NCBI GenBank assembly: GCA_050248735.1
Contig: JBFWRU010000008.1
Coordinates: 1 to 64,000 of the forward strand
Reading direction: 5' to 3'
Source of the DNA: JACKFE01 sp050248735
Lineage (GTDB): Bacteria > Nitrospirota > Nitrospiria > Nitrospirales > UBA8639
Length of the DNA stretch: 64,000 bases
The notes under the pieces are model-generated. The model made no database searches and was not told where the DNA came from. It saw only the letters and a list, made by a program, of their open reading frames with translations. Every line of letters begins with the position of its first letter. The first letter of the stretch is position 1. Made by a program: the position numbers and the translations under genes. Below, piece by piece: positions 43,007 through 51,126 of this stretch.

Positions 43007-44722
43007 TTATGGCTTCTCGGTTTCTTGTAGAAACTGTTTGGCCTCCCGCAACTCGGGGAGGTCACGGTCGGCGAGTTCCCAGATGTTCAGGAAGGTGGCA
43101 TAGGCTTGACGAGTGACCTGGATATGTCCCAGTTGTGCCGCCGCTCGCGCCAGGCCCAACACTGATCGCGCCCGATTAGGATGCCATAAGAGCGCCCGCT
43201 CGAATTGGTGTTGGGCTTCTTTTGGCCGGTCCAGGAACAACAGGATTTCGCCGTACAATTCATGGGTGGGTTTGATGAGATCCGGCGGACCGGACGGAGG
43301 CGGAAGGGATTCCTCCAACGCGGTGGCCTGATCGAGAAGTTGCGTGACCTTGGTCATCTCTCCGTTCATGAAATGTTTTAACGCCGCCAGTTGCAGGTTC
43401 CAGATTTGTGAGGTGGGCGATTCAGCCGACTTTGTGGGTTCGGTGGAAGGCTCAGGGACTGGCGGGGCCATCCCAGGATGTATCTGGAAAACGGCTCCTT
43501 GATTTCGTATTTTGGCCATGCTCTCCGCAAATTCCCGGACGTACGCGGCTTTTTCCGGAAACTCATTACCAAAGTGAATATCTTTGACCTGCCAGGGTTG
43601 CCGGGCTTGGCCCCATCGTTCCGTTTCCAGAATAAAGGCGGCGACCATTTGATCGTAATTCCGGCTGACCTTCCGGTCGTATCCGAGGACTTGTGAGGAG
43701 TCACCGGATGAGGATTGCGCCATATCCTGTTGTTTATCCAAGATCAGGGCTGCCGCGGCGTTGTACCGGCCTTGTTGGAGATAGGCGTATTGCAGCCAAT
43801 AGAGGCTATGATAATCCTGCAGCGCGAGCGGTAACTGCTTCTCCTTGACCCAGGTCCGTGAACTTTCCCATCCAGCTTTGTTGGAGGCCGCCGCTTCCGT
43901 CCACATGCCGAGTTGAACAAAGATATGAGCGGGCATGTGTTGGGCATGATGGGCTTCCGGTGCGATTTGGGCATACCGGCGGGCTTGCGGCAGAGCCAGG
44001 ATGGCGTGAATCGGATCGTCAAAGGCATGAATCGTGTAATGCGCGGCGCACGGGTGATTGGGATTGACCCCATACACTCCTAACGTCAGGGCACCGGCCT
44101 GCACATGATATTTCTCTTGAAGGCTTGGCTCTTTATCAAAATGGGTGGCCAACCCGAGCAGGGACAGGGCATAGAAACAGGTGGCTTCCAGATCTTCCGG
44201 GTATTCACCGGCCAGGCTTTCCATGTGGGCGGCATAAGCCCGATCGCGGGCAAGTTTATCTCCTTCACCAAATAACGTCCGGATCGCCTGGAGATACCGC
44301 TGCTCTCTCTCTGTGAGAGATGTTTCAGCGGGAATGTGTTGCAGGGCCGCGCGGGCCGCTTCCATATTTTCTTCATTCCAGATGGGATGGTTATGCGCCA
44401 TCGCCTCGCCCCAGTAGCCCATCGCAAAATTGGGATCAATGGCGGTTGAACGACGGAAGGCCTCGATGGCTTCCTCATACCAGAAGGAATGCAGGGCGGC
44501 GACTCCCCGGAGAAAGTGGGGTTGAGCTTCTGCGGACCCCGATGCGGGAAATTCAATGCTTCCCAATTGCCCCAATGATACGGTACCGGATGAGGAATTC
44601 ATGTCAGGATCTGTCTCGCCCAGACTGGCTTGCGGAGTTCCGGTTACCAGGATTGCCATGAGAATGAACCACAGGCAGGATAATCTTTTGGTGTCAGGCG
44701 GCAAATGTATAGTGGTGAACAT
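43007..44722 (-). CDS. secreted TPR-repeat protein
   Basis: A 571-residue protein with a signal peptide (LSCLWFILMAILVTGTPQAS) and tetratricopeptide repeats. Clear TPR units lie near residues 65-100 (HSFWYEEAIEAFRRSTAIDP) and near the C terminus (RPKEAQHQFERALLWHPNRA). Between them are His-rich stretches such as HAFDDPIHAILALPQARRYA and PEAHHAQHMPAHIFVQLG. No catalytic motif is seen; it is probably a scaffold in the envelope. It stands alone on the minus strand. Confidence 0.78.
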   Translation of the reverse strand: MFTTIHLPPDTKRLSCLWFILMAILVTGTPQASLGETDPDMNSSSGTVSLGQLGSIEFPASGSAEAQPHFLRGVAALHSFWYEEAIEAFRRSTAIDPNFAMGYWGEAMAHNHPIWNEENMEAARAALQHIPAETSLTEREQRYLQAIRTLFGEGDKLARDRAYAAHMESLAGEYPEDLEATCFYALSLLGLATHFDKEPSLQEKYHVQAGALTLGVYGVNPNHPCAAHYTIHAFDDPIHAILALPQARRYAQIAPEAHHAQHMPAHIFVQLGMWTEAAASNKAGWESSRTWVKEKQLPLALQDYHSLYWLQYAYLQQGRYNAAAALILDKQQDMAQSSSGDSSQVLGYDRKVSRNYDQMVAAFILETERWGQARQPWQVKDIHFGNEFPEKAAYVREFAESMAKIRNQGAVFQIHPGMAPPVPEPSTEPTKSAESPTSQIWNLQLAALKHFMNGEMTKVTQLLDQATALEESLPPPSGPPDLIKPTHELYGEILLFLDRPKEAQHQFERALLWHPNRARSVLGLARAAAQLGHIQVTRQAYATFLNIWELADRDLPELREAKQFLQETEKP

Positions 44723-44944
44723 GCCAGCTCCTTTTTCTATGACGCGCCGGGTAGGTCTTCATACAGGTATGTTCCCATCTTATTGATTTTGCATGCAAGT
44801 GTATTGATTCGAGGGAGGAAGTTGGTCTGCAGGGGAGTGAAGAAGCAGGAAATTCCTCAACGTCCCTTTGATGTTACAGAGGGAATATGATTTTTTGCTC
44901 TGATTGGGAGAGGGGAAGATCTTTTTGCCGTCCTATTTTGGCAC

Positions 44945-44973
44945 AGATCCTTCGCGTAGCGCTCAGGATGACA
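44945..44973. repeat. dispersed repeat, single copy
   Basis: AGATCCTTCGCGTAGCGCTC followed by AGGATGACA: same core as the copies at 12226, 13121 and 31117. It lies just after the 3' end of the Vgb-like gene (minus strand), in the 272-base gap before the TPR gene. Confidence 0.65.
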
Positions 44974-44994
44974 AACTAAGAAGGAAATACCGGT

Positions 44995-46020
44995 TTAGGG
45001 GATTGTGGCGCGGCCGATGGTGTTGGCATCCGTGCCGAACCAAATGGTTTGTGTCGGGTGGTGATACACCATATGGCGAACGGTTCCGCCGCCGCTGGGG
45101 ATATCGGTGACACTCATGACCGTTCGTGTTCGTGTATTGAACCCGACGAAGCGATTGGGGTGTGAGCCGGTTTCCACAAACCACACACGATCCTGTCCAT
45201 CGACGGTCATTCCATACGGTTTGGCATCGGATCCTCCGGGCACCGGCCATTCCTGAATTTTGTTGGTTTGCGAGTCGTAGGATCCAAGATACCCTCCGGC
45301 ATAATCCACATACCAAATGCGGTTGTCCGAGGTCACCGCCAGTCGTCGTGGGCGTGCCTCGCTCCGTGTCAGCAAATATTCACGAACGGTTTTAGTCTCC
45401 GGATCGATGCTCCCCAGTTTATTGGTGCCGAATTCGGTAAACCACGGGGAGGAGGCGGTATCCATGACCATGCCATAGGGGCGGGCATGTGGGGTCGGAA
45501 GCGGCATCAGTTGAATGTGTCCGGTCGCCATGTCGAGATGCCCCACGAAATTTCCTTGTTGTACCGTAACCCAGATGTCCCGGTTCTTGCCAAAAACCAG
45601 GGTATGGGGATCGGTGGCCTGGGGATCGGGCATGGGGTATTTGGTGATCTTTCCTGTGGCCGGATCGAGTTTGCCGATGTGGGCCGCACGGTTTCCCGCA
45701 TACCAGACCTGTCCTGTCTCGTCGACGATCAGGTTGTGAGGGCCGGTGCCGGGGTCTAATTTGAATTGGTGAAACTGTCCGACTGCAGGGTCCAGCAGGC
45801 CAATGTAGTCTCCACCCTGTCCCACGAACCATACGCGATGCTGTTGATCCACATACGGATCGCGCGGCCTTGTCTGGTCCCAGGGCACCTGCCATTCTTT
45901 GATGTCCACCGGATTAAGGTTTGCTGCCCCTGCCTGGCTGGGATGGTTGAGGCAACCCGGAATGGCCAGCAGGGCGATCAGTCCGATTATGAGGGTGCGT
46001 ATACTGTTGAAGCGATTCAC
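44995..46020 (-). CDS. virginiamycin B lyase-like beta-propeller lipoprotein
   Basis: A 341-residue predicted lipoprotein (signal LLAIPGC, Cys about 23) with a Vgb/SMP-30-like beta-propeller. Repeated blades carry the pattern DPYVDQQHRVWFVGQGG, HNLIVDETGQVWYAGN, HTLVFGKNRDIWVTVQQG, PYGMVMDTASSPWFTEFG and so on, each spaced about 42 residues. True streptogramin lyases are cytoplasmic and have specific His/Glu residues; an exported lipoprotein like this one is more probably a binding or structural protein. Function is therefore uncertain. Confidence 0.82.
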   Translation of the reverse strand: MNRFNSIRTLIIGLIALLAIPGCLNHPSQAGAANLNPVDIKEWQVPWDQTRPRDPYVDQQHRVWFVGQGGDYIGLLDPAVGQFHQFKLDPGTGPHNLIVDETGQVWYAGNRAAHIGKLDPATGKITKYPMPDPQATDPHTLVFGKNRDIWVTVQQGNFVGHLDMATGHIQLMPLPTPHARPYGMVMDTASSPWFTEFGTNKLGSIDPETKTVREYLLTRSEARPRRLAVTSDNRIWYVDYAGGYLGSYDSQTNKIQEWPVPGGSDAKPYGMTVDGQDRVWFVETGSHPNRFVGFNTRTRTVMSVTDIPSGGGTVRHMVYHHPTQTIWFGTDANTIGRATIP

Positions 46021-46172
46021 CAGGTTCTCCTCCGGAAGTCATGATCCATAAGGTATGCCGGATTTTCTGTTGTGTATGTTGGCATGTCAAGAAAGATTAG
46101 GCAATCCATCGGCACCAGCCGAGTCGGACGTTCCTTCTGTTTCCGGGTCGCCCGTCGTACCGATATGACCGT

Positions 46173-47243
46173 TCAGGCGGTATGGATGGCCACCGGCGAT
46201 GGAGAAAACCATTTCGTTCGGAGCCAGAACGCCACGTTGACCAGAGCCAGGAGGACCGGCACTTCCACCAGAGGGCCGATGACGGTGGCAAAGGCAACGG
46301 ATGAGCCTAAGCCGAATACGGCGATGGCCACCGCAATGGCCAGTTCAAAATTATTGCTGGCGGCCGTAAAAGAGACGGCGGTGGTTTTGCCATATCCGGT
46401 TCCCGTGAGTTTCCCCATCGCAAAACTGACCAGGAACATGATGAGGAAATACAGGGTGAGGGGGACAGCAATCCGCAGCGCATCGCCCGGCAGGCTCAAG
46501 ACTGTTCCCCCTTTGAGGGTAAACATGGCGAAGATGGTGAAGAGCAAAGCGAACAGGGTCATGGGAGCAATGGTCGGCAGGAATCGTTGTTCGTACCAGG
46601 CCCGGCCTTTTCGGGCCAGACCGATTTTTCTTGATAGCAGGCCTGCCGCAAACGGAATGCCTAGATAAATGAAGACGCTTTCGGCGATGGCGCTGAACGG
46701 CACGTCGATGATTTGTCCCTCAAGTCCCAGCAGCGGTGGAACATATTCTAAAAAGAACCAGGCATAGAGACTGAATGCCAGGAGTTGGAAGATGCTGTTG
46801 AAGGCGACCAGGGCTGCCGCATATTGGTTGTCGCCTTCGGCCAGTTGATTCCAGATCAACACCATGGCAATGCATCGGGCCAGTCCGATGAGGATAAGCC
46901 CGGTCATATACTCCGGAGAGTCCCGGAGAAATGCCACAGCCAGCCCGAACATGAGCAGGGGACCGATGAGCCAATTCTGCACCAAGGATATCAGCAGGAT
47001 TTTCCAATCACGAAAGATCAGGGGAAGTTCTTCATATTTTACGCGGGCCAGGGGGGGATACATCATGAGGATGAGCCCGATGGCGATGGGAATGTTGGTG
47101 GTCCCGACCGAGAGGCTGTTGAGGAGTGCGGGGGTTTCGGTGAAGACCGTTCCAACTGTGACGCCCGCCACCATGGCGAGGAGCAGCCATGCCGTGAGAT
47201 AGCGATCGAGAAACGACAGGCGAGGAGTGCCGCACGTAGTCAT
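46173..47243 (-). CDS. acr3: Acr3-type arsenite efflux permease
   Basis: A 356-residue Acr3 arsenite permease with about ten membrane helices. Family hallmarks: IAIGLILMMYPPLARVKYEE (about 52-71), LIGLARCIAMVLIWNQLAEG with the essential Cys near 129, and SFTAASNNFELAIAVAIAVF near 298-317. It exports As(III). It is the last gene of the ars operon; its ATG overlaps the arsC stop (ATGA). Confidence 0.96.
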   Translation of the reverse strand: MTTCGTPRLSFLDRYLTAWLLLAMVAGVTVGTVFTETPALLNSLSVGTTNIPIAIGLILMMYPPLARVKYEELPLIFRDWKILLISLVQNWLIGPLLMFGLAVAFLRDSPEYMTGLILIGLARCIAMVLIWNQLAEGDNQYAAALVAFNSIFQLLAFSLYAWFFLEYVPPLLGLEGQIIDVPFSAIAESVFIYLGIPFAAGLLSRKIGLARKGRAWYEQRFLPTIAPMTLFALLFTIFAMFTLKGGTVLSLPGDALRIAVPLTLYFLIMFLVSFAMGKLTGTGYGKTTAVSFTAASNNFELAIAVAIAVFGLGSSVAFATVIGPLVEVPVLLALVNVAFWLRTKWFSPSPVAIHTA

Positions 47244-47662
47244 ACGAGTAATGCCTCGACATTGTCCTTGATCAGGAGGTAGGCGTGATCGAATGCGGCT
47301 TGAATGTCGTCTTCGGTGCCCGTCGCTTTGGCCGGATCGGGAATACTCCAGTGAAGCTTTCGCGGTCGGCCGGGAAAGATCGGGCAGGTTTCACCGGCGG
47401 CCTGATCGCAGACGGTGATGATCAGATCGAATGACCGTGAGGTCATTTCATCCCAGGACTTGCTGCGTGGCCGGCCGGGATGAATGCCCTGCCGTTTCAA
47501 GGTGGAGATGGAACGGGGGTGTACGGTTCCTTTGGGGTGACTTCCGGCGCTCCACGCTTGATAGCGAGCTTGTCCCATGTGGTTGATGAGGGCTTCGGCC
47601 ATGATGGAACGGCAGGAGTTCCCCGTGCAGAGCACCAGTATGTTAATGGGCTGGCCGGGCAT
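47240..47662 (-). CDS. arsC: arsenate reductase, thioredoxin-coupled type
   Basis: A 140-residue ArsC of the low-molecular-weight phosphatase fold. The P-loop is LCTGNSCRS (Cys 12 to Arg 18), and the two further redox cysteines are in VCDQAAGETCPIFP (Cys 85 and Cys 93), matching the Cys10/82/89 relay of thioredoxin-linked enzymes. It reduces As(V) to As(III) for export by Acr3. The ATG at 47662 overlaps the arsI stop by one base (TGATG). Confidence 0.94.
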   Translation of the reverse strand: MPGQPINILVLCTGNSCRSIMAEALINHMGQARYQAWSAGSHPKGTVHPRSISTLKRQGIHPGRPRSKSWDEMTSRSFDLIITVCDQAAGETCPIFPGRPRKLHWSIPDPAKATGTEDDIQAAFDHAYLLIKDNVEALLV

Positions 47663-48135
47663 CAGGAGCAACAGCCGGTTGATACAGGTGTCGAATGTTT
47701 TGACTCTGGTTTCGCTAAGAGTGCCGGTTCGCAACAGGCGGTATTTTCTGCTGCCGAAGGAGTAGAAAAGATTTCAGCATCTTCCATGGTGCGGTAGGCT
47801 TCCCACGGTATGCCGGCAGGGTCCAGGACCCAGGACTTATCCGATTTGGCATAGCAGCAGAGGGTCTCGCCCTCTTCGGATACCGGGAGATTCCCGGTCT
47901 GGAGTCGTTGCCTGATCTCGTTCAACTCCTGCTCCTCTTCGACTTGAATGCCCAGGTGATCCACGCCTGTTGTGGAGGCTCGCGTGGAGATGGCCAGGTT
48001 TACGCGGGGATCTTCCAGCATCCATTTGGCATAGTCCGGTTTGCGTTTGACCGGTTCAGCACCGAGCAATCGACTGTAAAACCCGATGGCTTCTTCCAAC
48101 CGTTCGACACCGATATGAATATGAAGACGTTTCAT
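47662..48135 (-). CDS. arsI: ArsI/CadI family glyoxalase-fold protein (C-As lyase)
   Basis: A 157-residue vicinal-oxygen-chelate protein of the ArsI/CadI family. Conserved residues line up with those of ArsI C-As lyase: His5 (KRLHIHIGV), His60 (TGVDHLGIQV), the CC pair at 93-94 (ETLCCYAKSD) and Glu112 (IPWEAYRT). The C terminus carries two more Cys pairs (NTACCE and TGCCS). ArsI cleaves methyl groups from trivalent organoarsenicals with Fe(II) and oxygen. The start at 48135 has AAGGAG eight bases upstream. It is the second gene of the operon. Confidence 0.9.
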   Translation of the reverse strand: MKRLHIHIGVERLEEAIGFYSRLLGAEPVKRKPDYAKWMLEDPRVNLAISTRASTTGVDHLGIQVEEEQELNEIRQRLQTGNLPVSEEGETLCCYAKSDKSWVLDPAGIPWEAYRTMEDAEIFSTPSAAENTACCEPALLAKPESKHSTPVSTGCCS

Positions 48136-48158
48136 GGATGTGTCTCCTTTATGACGGG

Positions 48159-48509
48159 TTAGCAACAATTCGAGAGTTCAATCACGCTGCAATTCTTTTT
48201 TTTGTTGTCACGGATGCTGGCCATGTCCTCGCGGCAGCAGTCCTGGACCATATACCGGATCAGATTGCTGAAAAATTCAAAGTTGGCGCTGTAGATGATT
48301 GACCGGCCGTTGCGCCGGGAGAGGACCAATCCCGCATGGCTCATGTGGGAGAGGTGGAAGGAGAGGGTGTTATGAGGAATAGCCAGGGCCTCGCTGAGTT
48401 TTCCGGCCGGTGCCCCTTGCGGGCCATATTCCACTAACAGACGAAAGACCCGAAGCCGCGTGTCCTGCGATAAGGCCGCAAAGGCGGAAAGTGCGTCATT
48501 GATTTCCAT
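48159..48509 (-). CDS. arsR: ArsR-family arsenical-responsive repressor
   Basis: A 116-residue ArsR/SmtB winged-helix repressor. The DNA-recognition helices are in PHNTLSFHLSHMSHAGLV (about 43-60), followed by a beta wing (SRRNGRSIIYSA). Cys residues in the C-terminal region (QDCCRED near 88-94, and NCSV and SNCC at the very end) could bind As(III); they are not in the classic CVC position of the recognition helix, so the inducer site is of a different type. First gene of arsR-arsI-arsC-acr3; an inverted repeat lies two bases before the ATG. Confidence 0.95.
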   Translation of the reverse strand: MEINDALSAFAALSQDTRLRVFRLLVEYGPQGAPAGKLSEALAIPHNTLSFHLSHMSHAGLVLSRRNGRSIIYSANFEFFSNLIRYMVQDCCREDMASIRDNKKKNCSVIELSNCC

Positions 48510-48544
48510 ATGTCTAGAATAGTAGACATGTTAGATTTTGTCAA
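48510..48544 (-). promoter_or_regulatory. ars operon promoter and ArsR operator
   Basis: On the minus strand a consensus -35 TTGACA (48544-48539), a 17-base spacer and a -10-like TATTCT (48521-48516) lie six bases before the arsR ATG, so transcription would begin at or next to the start codon. A perfect TGTCTA-N6-TAGACA inverted repeat (48511-48528) covers the -10 box and is the likely ArsR binding site. No Shine-Dalgarno fits between them. Confidence 0.7.
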
Positions 48545-48726
48545 ATGCTAGGAGGGATTGGGACGAGGTTCCTGGTCTGGACTCGAACGGTTTTCGCTTA
48601 ATGAAAGGAGACGAACCCCGGTTTCGGGCGTTGAGAAAGGTGGAGGGCTTGACGTGTAGGGGGCGATCCTGTCTGGCGAAGGAAGGCTCCCTCGCCAGAA
48701 GGAAGGAGTATACGGGTTGGGCGGGA

Positions 48727-48819
48727 TTATTTCTTGGTTCGTTTTTCGGCGCGTTTTTCTTTCATGGTTTTAGCGGGCTTTTTTTTGGTTTCTTTGCGGG
48801 CATCCTGTCCTTTTCCCAT
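48727..48819 (-). CDS. 30-residue lysine-rich protein
   Basis: A short gene with an excellent Shine-Dalgarno (AAGGAG, seven bases before the ATG at 48819). It encodes MGKGQDARKETKKKPAKTMK followed by EKRAEKRTKK, 30 residues with more than a dozen Lys/Arg. Short basic proteins of this MGKG...KKKPAKT type recur as hypothetical proteins in other genomes. A nucleic-acid-binding role is a guess. It lies just downstream of the gene at 48881-49270 on the same strand. Confidence 0.65.
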   Translation of the reverse strand: MGKGQDARKETKKKPAKTMKEKRAEKRTKK

Positions 48820-48880
48820 CAAACGGCTCCTTGTAAGTGTGTGAGAAACGTGATTGTTGACGGTTTAATTTTCCGGCGAT

Positions 48881-49270
48881 TTATTTTGGTGCTGCTGCTG
48901 CGACCTGTGCCTTATTGGCGGCTGCCACTTGTTCTTTGTAGGCTTTATCCTGCGATTCCCAATCCAAGCGGAGTCGTTCGGAGATTTTTTTGGTGTTCTC
49001 CATTTTTTGGTTGATGATTTCCTGGTTGCGGATGGAGGCTGCCACGGCATGGTCGAGGGCCGGTGAATGGTATTGATCGTATATGACGCGGAGTGCCTCG
49101 ACGTTTGGTGTGGGAAAGCCCCGTTGCTTGCAAAATTTGAGGCCTGCTGCGGTGAGGGTTTTGCCATCTTCTTCTACCAGAGACACCGTGTTGGCCGGGG
49201 CATCTTTTCCGGTGTATCCGTGGAGTTCACCAAACTGTCCTTCGGCAAATTGTTTGTAATGTTGGGCCAT
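48881..49270 (-). CDS. hypothetical protein
   Basis: A 129-residue soluble protein (AQHYKQFAEGQFGELHGYTG; middle FCKQRGFPTPNVEALRVIYD; helical, Ala/Lys-rich C terminus VAAANKAQVAAAAPK). No family recognised. It is followed after about 60 bases by the 30-residue lysine-rich gene and may form a transcript with it. Confidence 0.58.
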   Translation of the reverse strand: MAQHYKQFAEGQFGELHGYTGKDAPANTVSLVEEDGKTLTAAGLKFCKQRGFPTPNVEALRVIYDQYHSPALDHAVAASIRNQEIINQKMENTKKISERLRLDWESQDKAYKEQVAAANKAQVAAAAPK

Positions 49271-49573
49271 GTGCGCTGCATCCTTTCTTCAGTCGGAACA
49301 TAATAAGGCGAGACGTGACGTTATCGGTTCAGACCTGGTCTCTTGTGTGTTGGTGTAGTGTAGTCGGTTTGCCGTCGTTTGCCTACTGGTTTTTCGGGGG
49401 AAACGAAAAAAAAGAATAGGGACCGGGGCCAGTGGAATCGGTGGCCGGTGGCATGGTAGAAGTGCAGGACGGAGAGGGCTGGAGGTCTGATTTCGTCAGA
49501 AATCTTGTTCGGGTTTGTCCAACCCTCTCCAGTGCCCAAAGGGGGGCAATGACCAATAATGGGGGGTGGTCCG

Positions 49574-50206
49574 ATGGGTGATCAATGGATGCTTCGTGGG
49601 TTTGAGTATGCCAATTGTAATTGTTCCTACGGGTGTGGCTGTCAATTTCATGCGCCTTCTACTCATGGATTTTGTGAAGCGATGGGTTCGGGGCATATTG
49701 AGGAGGGGTATTTTAATAATACCCGCCTGGATGGATTGAATTATGTCATGTTGTTGCAGTGGCCGGGAGAAATTGCCCAGGGCAATGGAACCCAACAGAT
49801 CTTGATTGATGAACGGGCCGATGCCCAACAGCGGGAAGCCCTCCGGAAAATTTTGCATGGGGAGTCGACGCTTCCCGGGGCGACTCACTTCTTTGTTTTT
49901 AACAGCACGATGTCCACCGTACTCGACCCCTTGTTTGTGCCGATTCAGCTTTCTATTGATGTCGATGCCAGGAGGGCCACCGTGCGTGTGCCGGACCTGG
50001 TGGAATCCACCGGCACCCCTATTCCCGATCCGTTTAGCGGGGGGGAGTATCGCGCCAGAATTAACCTGCCGGAAGGGTTCGAATACACCGTGGCTGAAGT
50101 GGGGAATGGGTCAACCAAAGCCAAGGCCGGGGTTACGTTGAATTTGTCCAATAGTTATGGACAGTTTAATCTGTTGCATATGAATCAGGATGGCGTGATT
50201 CGTTAA
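49574..50206 (+). CDS. DUF1326 domain protein
   Basis: A 210-residue DUF1326 protein. The N terminus has the Cys motif NCNCSYGCGCQFHAPSTHGF (about 12-31), the family hallmark and a probable metal site. A beta-rich domain follows (EGYFNNTRLDGLNYVMLLQW; THFFVFNSTMSTVLDPLFVP). Function unknown; family members are usually encoded next to DUF2182, as here. The ATG at 49574 is chosen; one at 49559 is in frame. Confidence 0.88.
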   Translation: MGDQWMLRGFEYANCNCSYGCGCQFHAPSTHGFCEAMGSGHIEEGYFNNTRLDGLNYVMLLQWPGEIAQGNGTQQILIDERADAQQREALRKILHGESTLPGATHFFVFNSTMSTVLDPLFVPIQLSIDVDARRATVRVPDLVESTGTPIPDPFSGGEYRARINLPEGFEYTVAEVGNGSTKAKAGVTLNLSNSYGQFNLLHMNQDGVIR

Positions 50207-50212
50207 CGCGGT

Positions 50213-51031
50213 TTGTCCCAAGTCGTTTCTGAATCCGGTTTTTCTCGGGCTTGGTTTCTTCCAAGCATGTCCCCTTCACGCGATCATCTCATTGTCTCTT
50301 TCGCCCTAGCCGCCGTCACCGGTCTGGCCTGGGCCTATCTCCTTTGGATGTCCCAGTCGATGGCGGGGATGGGCGTGGAAAGTGCCGTTTCGGCTCTCAC
50401 TCCCCACACCTGGACGCTTGTTGACGGAATATTCCTGTTTTTGATGTGGGCGGTCATGATGGTGGGTATGATGCTTCCCAGTGCCGCTCCTATGACCTTA
50501 CTCTATGCCGGAATGGTCCGGAAAGCCGAACGGCAGGGCACGCCCATGCCCCCCACGGCTGCCTTCGTCGTCGGCTATCTGGGTATGTGGGGTGTCTTTA
50601 GTGTTGGCGCAACGGCGGTTCAATGGGGTCTGCATGAGGCCGCTCTGCTTTCTCCGATGATGGTCTCGAAAAGTCCGATTCTGGGAGGAGGGCTGTTCAT
50701 TCTGGCCGGCCTGTACCAACTGACACCATGGAAATCGGTCTGTCTGGAGCATTGCCGTTCGCCAGCCCATTTTTTTGCGCAACATTGGCGGCCTGGCGGG
50801 TTTGGGGCCTTTCGCCTGGGGCTGCATCACGGGGCGTTTTGTCTGGGATGTTGTTGGGCGTTGATGGGACTGCTCTTTGTGGGAGGCGTGATGAATCTGT
50901 TCTGGATTGCCGGGATGACGATGTTTGTGTTTTTGGAGAAAGTTCTGCCGGTTCATGTGTTCGGTCCACAATGGAGATGGTTGTCCGGGGCGGTTCTGAT
51001 CCTCAGCGGAGTTGTTGTCTTGCTTACCTAG
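50213..51031 (+). CDS. DUF2182 integral membrane protein
   Basis: About 272 residues with six or seven membrane helices and the DUF2182 pattern: MWAVMMVGMMLPSAAPMTLL with its Met-rich helix, GYLGMWGVFSVGATAVQW, then a loop with LYQLTPWKSVCLEHCRSP and GLHHGAFCLGCCWALMGLL, probably metal-binding. It follows the DUF1326 gene by six bases if the TTG at 50213 is used; an ATG at 50267 is an alternative start. A joint role in metal handling is inferred from the recurring pairing. Confidence 0.87.
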   Translation: MSQVVSESGFSRAWFLPSMSPSRDHLIVSFALAAVTGLAWAYLLWMSQSMAGMGVESAVSALTPHTWTLVDGIFLFLMWAVMMVGMMLPSAAPMTLLYAGMVRKAERQGTPMPPTAAFVVGYLGMWGVFSVGATAVQWGLHEAALLSPMMVSKSPILGGGLFILAGLYQLTPWKSVCLEHCRSPAHFFAQHWRPGGFGAFRLGLHHGAFCLGCCWALMGLLFVGGVMNLFWIAGMTMFVFLEKVLPVHVFGPQWRWLSGAVLILSGVVVLLT

Positions 51032-51126
51032 GGATCGCAGTGGTCGGTATAGCTATTATTGAGGAAATTTTTTAGACTTTCGGCTTTGTTGATTTTTCCG
51101 GCCTTCTTGTTCCGTGTGATATTCCA

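Noticed and set aside
44995..46020. True antibiotic-inactivating virginiamycin B lyase
   Set aside because: The protein has a lipoprotein signal and only the general propeller pattern; there is no context for streptogramin resistance.
48538..49014. 158-codon plus-strand frame with hydrophobic segment
   Set aside because: It overlaps two better supported minus-strand genes (48727-48819 and 48881-49270), and its hydrophobic stretch is the complement of lysine codons.
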